A stretch of 26,451 bases of DNA from Apostichopus parvimensis (taxonomy: Eukaryota > Echinodermata > Holothuroidea > Aspidochirotida > Stichopodidae). Positions within the stretch are counted from its first letter, which is position 1, and the number at the start of each line of letters is the position of its first letter. The notes beneath the pieces were generated by a model. That model was not told the DNA's origin and made no database searches. It saw only the letters and a program-made list of their open reading frames with translations. Below are positions 20,301 through 26,451 of the stretch, piece after piece. The position numbers and the translations under genes are program-made. Location: assembly GCA_000934455.1 (NCBI GenBank), contig KN892787.1, forward strand, positions 6,464-32,914, in the 5' to 3' direction.

Positions 20301-21261
20301 TACCTGCTGATTATTATGATTAAGTATATTGTGAACTTTGATATTTTCAAATAGAGGCACCTATTTTAGGCAGAGTTACCCATCGTTAACCATCTACTTC
20401 TGAAACTATTTACAGTAGCTCTGTATTTTACCCAAAAGAGGCTGTAGAACTGAGTTCTTGTTGTCAAATTTTAATATGTTAATTGATAATAATTAAATTT
20501 AAAAACGATGTAGCTCATTACTTTAATGACACCAAGAAGACAGTAAAGTTTCATTTCAAATAAGAAAGTAAAATTTTATAAAACTTTCAAAGTTTGTCAA
20601 TTTGCCACATATGGCATTCGATAAGGATTAATATTTCTTTGGAATGAGTCTGCATGGGCAACGTAAAAAATTGATGTTGATTTATAAAACCTATAATCAA
20701 TTTTGTTAATTACAGTACTTTGCTCTGCATCAACCATCAGTAATTTATTTTTAATACTTTGTTAAAATATTCTTGGAGGGTGAGTGTCTTATTCGGTCAA
20801 TCACACTCTGACTTTTGAATAATACTTGGTATGTTTCGTAAATTATTATTCATCAAATTCAAAAAACAAAAAGAGACGGATGCTGTAATCATATGTATGA
20901 CTTTTAAAACTTATTCAGACAGAGGGGCCCAGGTCGATGGCTGGATATATAGTCAAATCATATCTGAAGGGTTTCAAGGTAAATATGTGGAAGGAAAATA
21001 TCAAGTAACTAGATCTGAGATGCAGATGTACAACATGGCTCTTAGCAAATGGCTTAGCTCATCACCGCCTTTAAAGGAGTGTGTTTGTCCATTATATTAA
21101 TCAACTTTATTTTCCTGGAAAAAGAATTGTCATCCATATTTTCTTATAAAAAGGGTATCATATTTTTGACAACTGCAGTAGCTGTTTACAATTTCACATC
21201 TTTAATTTTGTTTTAAATCTTTTGTGAGGTAATAGTAAGGGTATTGAAAGGTTTGGAAAGA

Positions 21262-21279
21262 GGGGGGGGGGGGGGGGGG
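21262..21279. repeat. G18 homopolymer
   Basis: Eighteen consecutive G, likely length-variable and a possible assembly weak point. Confidence 0.85.
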
Positions 21280-21480
21280 AGAAAGTAATTTTGGAATAAG
21301 GGATAAATAATAAATGATTAGAGTAATGGTGTAAAGGGGAATGCATATCTGCATTTATTCTTTAAAGCTGTATTTTGGTTATAATATGTAAAGGTTGTTC
21401 ATATATATGCCAGTATAAAGGCATACACAGTACGTACCATTAAGTCACACATTTAAGTGGATATGTATGTTTGTATCTAG

Positions 21481-21704
21481 TTTAGATCCTCCTGCAAGCA
21501 GGAACTCTCAAAGAAGCCATCATTGGCTAAAGCCACAAGCTGACCAAAGTCAGTCTCTTAGATTCACATTTAACGTCCATGATTATGAATTGTCAATTGT
21601 CAACAACTCTGTAACTGGACGACATGCATTAATCTTGGAGTGACTCGAACACGGGACCTTATGATTGAAAGGCGGACGGTGTTAACCACTGAGCTAACAC
21701 TCCT
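21481..21704 (-). mobile_element. tRNA-derived SINE, copy 1 (near full length)
   Basis: Read on the minus strand it starts GGAGTGTTAGCTCAGTGGTT (A box TTAGCTCAGTGG, at 21686-21697), then GTGTTCGAGTCACTCC (B box, 21637-21652), the layout of a pol III promoter inside a tRNA head. The body contains GTTGTTGACAATTGACAATT, CTAAGAGACTGACTTTGGTC, CCAATGATGGCTTC and the palindrome-like TCCTGCTTGCAGGA near the 3' end. A second copy on the other strand at 23345-23554 confirms that it is a repeat. ATCTAG occurs on both flanks (21475-21480 and 21706-21711), a possible short target duplication. I cannot name the family. Confidence 0.82.
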
Positions 21705-22725
21705 AATCTAGCTTATTTGATATTCCTCAGTTTGACAAGAGCAATCTGGTCACCACCAGTTGACTATTCCAAATCTAGTGCAGTTTAATCAAATACAAGT
21801 ACAGATCATCACACAAACTATATGCAATGTTTATTCTTTTCTTTTTTTCATTTACAAACTGTTGAGTTGTATTCCCTGTACATGTGCGACTATAATTTGT
21901 CGGACAAAGAAAGTTTAAGCTAGATTTATGTTTTCAGAATATAACTTTTCCTTTGATGATTAATTGTTGCACCACCAGATTGTAACAAATTCCTCAGTAC
22001 ACTTCATGTTTTTTTTTGGATTTTTTTTTTGGGAATTTGGAAGACCATTTCAGATACGAAAAAATTTCCAGATATTCTATTATCTGTTTGCTTCTTAAAT
22101 GCCACTCCCTTTATCCACTTGACCAAAGCATAGGTTCTAATTTTGTTTCCACTGCTGGCAACACTTGAAGCTGTTTTATTTAAGCTATAGGCTTAGTTTT
22201 CAGCTAGACTAACACATTGGAGCAACTAAAAGAGCCCTCACACAGCTTTAAATGTAAGGATTTCTCCACATTTTAATTCAGGAATGTTTTATCTGCTGTA
22301 CATCCTTGCCTCTATCAATTATGTATGATTACTGGCCTTCGCTTGGCAGTCTGCAATTAACAGTCCCTGCATGTTAATATCAGTTTCAAGTACATGTTGA
22401 CTTGCACAAACAGTAGAAGATACTTCAGTCTGTCAGGTCATGGCCAGACATGGCCTTCTTTTCCTCTTAAGTGTCAGGGATATCTTCGATGACGGTATAT
22501 TAATAGAAAATCAGATCCTCTATTTTTTGGGAGGTGGCAGGGATGGGGGAGGGGGAGGAGCTATGCTATACCTACTTCAATATTGTTTTAAGCCAATAAA
22601 CTGTATTAACTCGGGTTAATTCTATAAATTGTATCGTTTTAAATCTAGCTTGCATTTGGTATCAACCTTTAATTGTAAATTTAAAACAAATTCTCATTTG
22701 TTGTACGTGGCACTGTATTACAGGT

Positions 22726-22746
22726 CCCCCCCCCCCAAAAAAAAAA
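22726..22746. repeat. C11 followed by A10
   Basis: Eleven C directly followed by ten A, low-complexity sequence with no element attached that I can see. Confidence 0.8.
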
Positions 22747-23344
22747 TAATTTAAGAAGCAAATTAAACCAGTCTCCTGATCTTCATGAATCTTATCTGTT
22801 AGAGATAATGGTAGTGAACAACTCCTATAAACTGCTAAGGAATATTGGGCCTCATCTGGGAAATATCAAGGTTCAAAGTCATTTCCCAGAGGTCTATGAT
22901 ATGCACGTGTCACATGTGATGTGATGTGTGAAGAATTATATGATTTTCCCCCTGACTTTAGAAAATTCTCAGTTGTTTTAAATAATTTAAGAAAATATTT
23001 TATCATTGTATGTGTACTTTCATTGTTTCATATAAACTACTGTATTATATGAACTGGCGCCATATTGCTATATAGTGAAAGACTTACATTTATTACTCTG
23101 GAAAAGATGATAAAGTCTTTCTCCCAAACTTGTGCAAATGCCTAATTTCACAATGTACCAGTTTCAACTTAATATACAGATACTGCGGTCTCATAAATAC
23201 AGGTTACAGGCAAAAAGGTTGTCATTTTAATCAAGTGCTACATGGACATGTGTAAAATGTAAACTCTGGGGCATGAAATGGATCTTGCAGTATTAGCAAG
23301 CCTATCAGCACATATTTTTAATAGAATTTTAACAAAATGCTATT

Positions 23345-23554
23345 ATGGTTAACGCCGGTGCCTTTCGATCATAAGGTCCCGAGTTCGAGTCACTCCAAGA
23401 TGTATGTCATCCAGTTACAGAGTTGTTGACAATTGACAATTCATAATTATGGACGTTAAAATATGAATCTAAGAGACTGACTTTGGTCAGCTTGCGGCTT
23501 TGATAAGCCAATGATGGCTTCTTTGCGAGTTCCTGCTTGCAGGAGGATCTAAAA
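23345..23554 (+). mobile_element. tRNA-derived SINE, copy 2 (5' end missing or diverged)
   Basis: Same family as 21481-21704 in the opposite orientation. The B box GAGTTCGAGTCACTCC (23381-23396) and the whole body align at about 90% by eye: TTGACAATTGACAATTCATA, CTAAGAGACTGACTTTGGTC, CCAATGATGGCTTCTTTG and TCCTGCTTGCAGGAGGATCT. The match begins at TGGTTAACGCC, so most of the A box is absent or too diverged to see. It ends in an A-rich ATACATACATG tail. It probably cannot be transcribed by pol III from its own promoter. Confidence 0.82.
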
Positions 23555-23798
23555 TACATACATGAAAATATTAATTTAATTTGAAATGCTGAATTTGGTT
23601 TCACTTATAAAATTATGTTTAAATTGCAATCAATGACAAAACACACAACAAACAGATCTAGTTACAATGTCAATACCACTATAATTATTTTATGACAAAC
23701 TGATTTTTAAATATCTCAAATCTTATCAATCAAATTGATTGCCAGACTACAAGTACCTAATGTCAGCCGAAAACCCATTACTTGTAATCATGGGCAGA

Positions 23799-23988
23799 TC
23801 CATCACCCTCTCTTTCCTCTGCTTGCATCTACTCTCCTCAGCTTCTCCATGCCTTCCCTACAGCCTCCTCACCCTCAAATTCCTCCTCTCAAATTTCTCA
23901 TAGTCTCCTCCATCTCCTCCTCTTCCCCTCTTTCCTTCTTCCTCCTCATCTCATAGATCCCCCCTACCTTTCTTTCCTCTCCTGGTTA
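23799..23988. repeat. Pyrimidine-rich tract (CTCCTC-like)
   Basis: About 190 bases with very few purines on the plus strand, built from loose CTCCTC, TCTTCC and CCTTTC words. It lies some 700 bases before the exon 4 acceptor, too far to be its own polypyrimidine tract. Such tracts can adopt triplex structures and bind PTB-type splicing factors; neither is shown here. Confidence 0.7.
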
Positions 23989-24695
23989 GCTTCATCACCT
24001 TGTAATTTCTTATTCATTCTTCATTTTTTTGTGAGAATTTAGAGTTGTGAGAGCATCGATCTGTGACACGATGGCATTCAAGGGCTCTATAGTATAACCC
24101 TATCATTGCAATTAACACATGATATTATAAATTGCCTTCAATAACCATGACATATATATATACTTAATATTAATATCTCATATTCAAGTGTTTTACCCCA
24201 AAATGCATCAATTGATGTTCTTCCTATGACATTTTCACAATTAACGAGTCCATTGATAATGGTTATTAAAATTGATTCTTTCTTGAAGATATGAATTAGT
24301 CTTTTCTTTTTCACCTTGTAATATCATGCTTATTACACCAGCATATATGTCATAGCTCTGACCAAGCCAGGTATTTAAATATGGATACCCCTGTGACTAA
24401 CTGAACGATCTGTCTACAGGTGTGATTGCAATAACTGATATATAGCTCCATGTTAGTGAGTTGATATACCAAATACATGACTTTAAAAAAAATTTGTGTC
24501 TTACAATGCAGTGTATATTATGCATTGTTCTCTATATTTGATGAACAAACCCTTGGAATCTCCATGATATCATCATATTGCAATTTTGACGTGACTATCA
24601 AAATTAAAGCCCTCCCCCCAAAAAAAAGGTACTGTATAGTTTACAAAGTGGCACAATTCTTCCAATTTTCACCTGGATCTTTGTTATGTCATCAG

Positions 24696-24901
24696 GCAAT
24701 CCAGCCCGAGAGATGGCCAAAACCACGGGTAGGTTAAACAGCGGTCTACCCCAGACTCCTCCAGCGAGAAGAAAGTCAGACTTGGATGAGTTTCGTAAAA
24801 GTCTTCCGATATTTGCCATGAAAGATGAGATCATCAGATTGGTTACAAACAACAGGGTGACGATCATTTCTGGTGAGACCGGATCTGGGAAAACCACACA
24901 G
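24696..24901 (+). CDS. YTHDC2: YTHDC2 coding exon 4, helicase start with Walker A
   Basis: A 206-base exon between acceptor GTCATCAG (AG at 24694-24695) and donor GTAACA at 24902. The first two bases complete S128 and the exon ends in phase 0 after Q196. REMAKTTGRLNSGLPQTP (residues 132-149) matches human REMSKTSGRLNNGIPQIP. DLDEFRKSLPIF (156-167) matches EFDSFRQSLPVF. The exon ends with GETGSGKTT (187-195), the P-loop/Walker A (motif I) of DEAH-box helicases, which binds ATP phosphates through K193. In the human alignment the join to exon 3 leaves only about one residue of length difference, so no exon is missing in the 15-kb intron. The next exon, expected to begin with an IPQ-like segment, is not in the window, so the gene is partial here (human YTHDC2 is about 1,430 residues). 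Confidence 0.95.
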
Positions 24902-26451
24902 GTAACAAGGATTTCAGTAATAAAATTTCTATATTAATATCATTTATATATATATATGTTTTTGTTTTCCCACAAACAGGGACAACGTTTGAGGAAGTTA
25001 GTGTCTTCTTTTTCTTTTCTTTCTTTTTGAAAGATCAGTCTTTAAACGATATGTATTGTCCATGACAACAAAGCTTGGAGATGTTAAGATCATATGTAAA
25101 CTTTAAAGGTCAAAACTTGAGTGAGTGCAAGTTATAAGTTATAATGTAAAGAGGGGCAGTGTCTAAGACGAAACCCGATCAAATTATTTGTGAAAAAGTC
25201 AAAGGATGCTTAACACACACAACACTGGACCGAATAGCGTGTTGAGATACTAAGCCTCTTCCAGATGATCAAGTCCAAAGCAGAGCTGAAAATTAATCGT
25301 CAGATAAGGCATGATTCCCAAGTTGGCAAATTGGTAATATTTTGATGCATACTCAGTCTGAGAGCAATTGCACTGTAGGTAAATTTTGCAAAGTGACTAT
25401 TTGCTCTTGAAACTCAGAACCATGATGGGTAACTCGCTTCTTCTTCTTAGCACTTGATGTATGCATGGGGCTGCATGGGTACTAGGTATTTCTAAATTGC
25501 TTGTAACTTGGAGGATTTATTTTGAAGAATCAGCACAATCAGGCTTGTACCCCCCCCCCCCCCCATCCACAGATTGTATGACCAAATTACACATCATGTA
25601 TCTTTATCTTGCTAGTAATCAATTGAAATAATTAAGTTACAAGATCAAATTCATTGATATTGTTTGGATAGTGAAAGGGCTGAAATATTACATGACTGAT
25701 GTCTTAAAGTGGCTTCCCGAGTGCCCATCAAAACGACATCTGCTATCAATATAGACCAATTGTCCTGACATAGGACTTGCATATGTATACATTGAACCTA
25801 CTCTGCACTATGCCTGATAGAGGTCATTTTAAGAGCAGTTTTCTAATACTGTACTTTCACTGTTCATTAGATCCCTCGTTTCCCTAAAGATACTATAAAA
25901 AAAACAATTAGTGACATTTACCAAGTTGGATACTTGCCCACTCTAGTCATCTTTTCTGATATTTTTCTAGATACTTTGTCTTTGCCATCGGTATTTCATT
26001 TCATAATTGTTTTAAAATTGTAATTTGAAAGATGCTTGATTTGAAGTTGCATTCAGTCCACTCAATGAGAAAGTTATATGAAAGATTCACTACCCTGTTC
26101 CAAGTCTACGTACCTTCTTAAAGTGTCTTAATACGTAGGTAAAGTTCACTAAACCTGGATTAATAGATCTGTAATTAAAACGAATAATTGAAAACTGAAT
26201 GGAACATTAGAAACAATGGAAAACAATTTCTGTGCTCTTTTCCAGATGGAAGGTTTAATGGTCTATGCATGACATTAATTTTGTACCTAATATCATATAA
26301 TTTATCAAGTTCTATGGTCAAATCATTTTCAACAGTATTTGTAAAAGTTATAGTGAATTGTGGGATGACATAGAATAAACCCATGTAGAATAATAACTTT
26401 TGACATTTTGTTACAAGCCCTTACAAACAATTTCCTTTGGTGATGCGTGTT
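24902..26451 (+). other. YTHDC2: YTHDC2 intron 4 (incomplete)
   Basis: Begins with donor GTAACA, phase 0, and continues past the window edge. I looked for the next helicase segment (an IPQF/IPQY-like start followed by motif Ia) in all forward frames and did not find it. It contains a C15 run at 25550-25564. The rest is A+T-rich sequence with nothing identifiable. Confidence 0.8.
25550..25564. repeat. C15 homopolymer
   Basis: Fifteen consecutive C inside intron 4, with no attached element seen. Confidence 0.85.

Larger units (their letters stand above)
9455..24695 (+). other. YTHDC2: YTHDC2 intron 3 (15.2 kb)
   Basis: GT at 9455 to AG at 24695, phase 1, 15,241 bases. The exons on either side join into a continuous YTHDC2 alignment, so no coding exon is missing inside. 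About 9.5-11.0, 13.0-16.2 and 24.0-24.7 kb are A+T-rich sequence in which I see nothing identifiable. Longer open frames at 13854-14356 and 20831-21100 show no family resemblance. The rest contains the repeats listed separately. Confidence 0.85.

Noticed and set aside
20046..20360. 104-codon open frame on the minus strand
   Set aside because: It is the antisense of the tRNA-like SINE candidate; the frame is a by-product of that repeat.
20831..21100. 89-codon open frame on the plus strand in intron 3
   Set aside because: The composition is somewhat protein-like, but there is no family match and no acceptor/donor pair giving a compatible exon. The YTHDC2 alignment needs nothing between exons 3 and 4.
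21637..21704. Functional tRNA gene on the minus strand
   Set aside because: Although A and B boxes are good, the anticodon stem is poor and the sequence continues into a body shared with a second copy, so it is a SINE head.
24604..24897. 97-codon minus-strand open frame opposite exon 4
   Set aside because: Shadow of the conserved YTHDC2 exon on the other strand.
1..26451. CRISPR array, bacterial operon, prophage or integrated virus
   Set aside because: No regularly spaced identical repeats, no clustered long frames and no viral protein similarity seen; GT-AG spliced exons show animal nuclear DNA.

Overview
The window is animal nuclear DNA. It is A+T-rich, dominated by intron and intergenic sequence, carries GT-AG spliced exons and is scattered with SINE-like and hAT-like elements. 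It holds no bacterial-type gene, operon or CRISPR array. A marine invertebrate fits best: the protein resembles its vertebrate counterpart closely, while the repeats are not vertebrate ones I recognise. An echinoderm or another invertebrate deuterostome is my guess, at low confidence.

The only gene I can support is the 5' part of a plus-strand YTHDC2 orthologue (R3H + DEAH-box RNA helicase, the 3'-5' helicase and m6A reader of the meiotic entry machinery). Four exons splice in a consistent frame: 2915-3011 (start codon; the exon probably begins at 2867), 6480-6570, 9261-9454 and 24696-24901. Together they give 196 residues: a short basic N-terminus, an R3H domain with the RxxxH signature at R45/H49, a linker, and the start of the helicase core ending just after the Walker A motif (residues 187-194). 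The DEAH box, ankyrin repeats, HA2/OB fold and YTH domain must lie beyond the right edge.

Layout: 1-2866 is upstream sequence, with a weak promoter candidate near 2143-2170 and a hairpin-rich repeat near 1090-1180. Intron 1 (3012-6479) carries further members of that hairpin repeat and a 20-bp perfect palindrome. Intron 2 (6571-9260) carries a clean 398-bp hAT-type MITE with an 8-bp target duplication. Intron 3 (9455-24695, about 15.2 kb) is a repeat reservoir. It holds local direct duplications near 11.1, 12.5 and 19.0 kb and a diverged repeat family at 16.2-18.2 kb. A second hAT-type MITE, with an internal 147-bp tandem duplication, has inserted into that family. A class II tRNA-like SINE candidate lies near 20.05 kb, and two copies of another tRNA-derived SINE sit in inverted orientation at 21.5 and 23.35 kb. 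Intron 4 starts at 24902 and runs off the window with no recognisable exon.

I found no convincing new gene system. The less ordinary features are the nested structure of the 16.2-18.2 kb repeat region, the inverted SINE pair that could fold the pre-mRNA, and the dispersed GTTGTC/GACAAC hairpin repeat.
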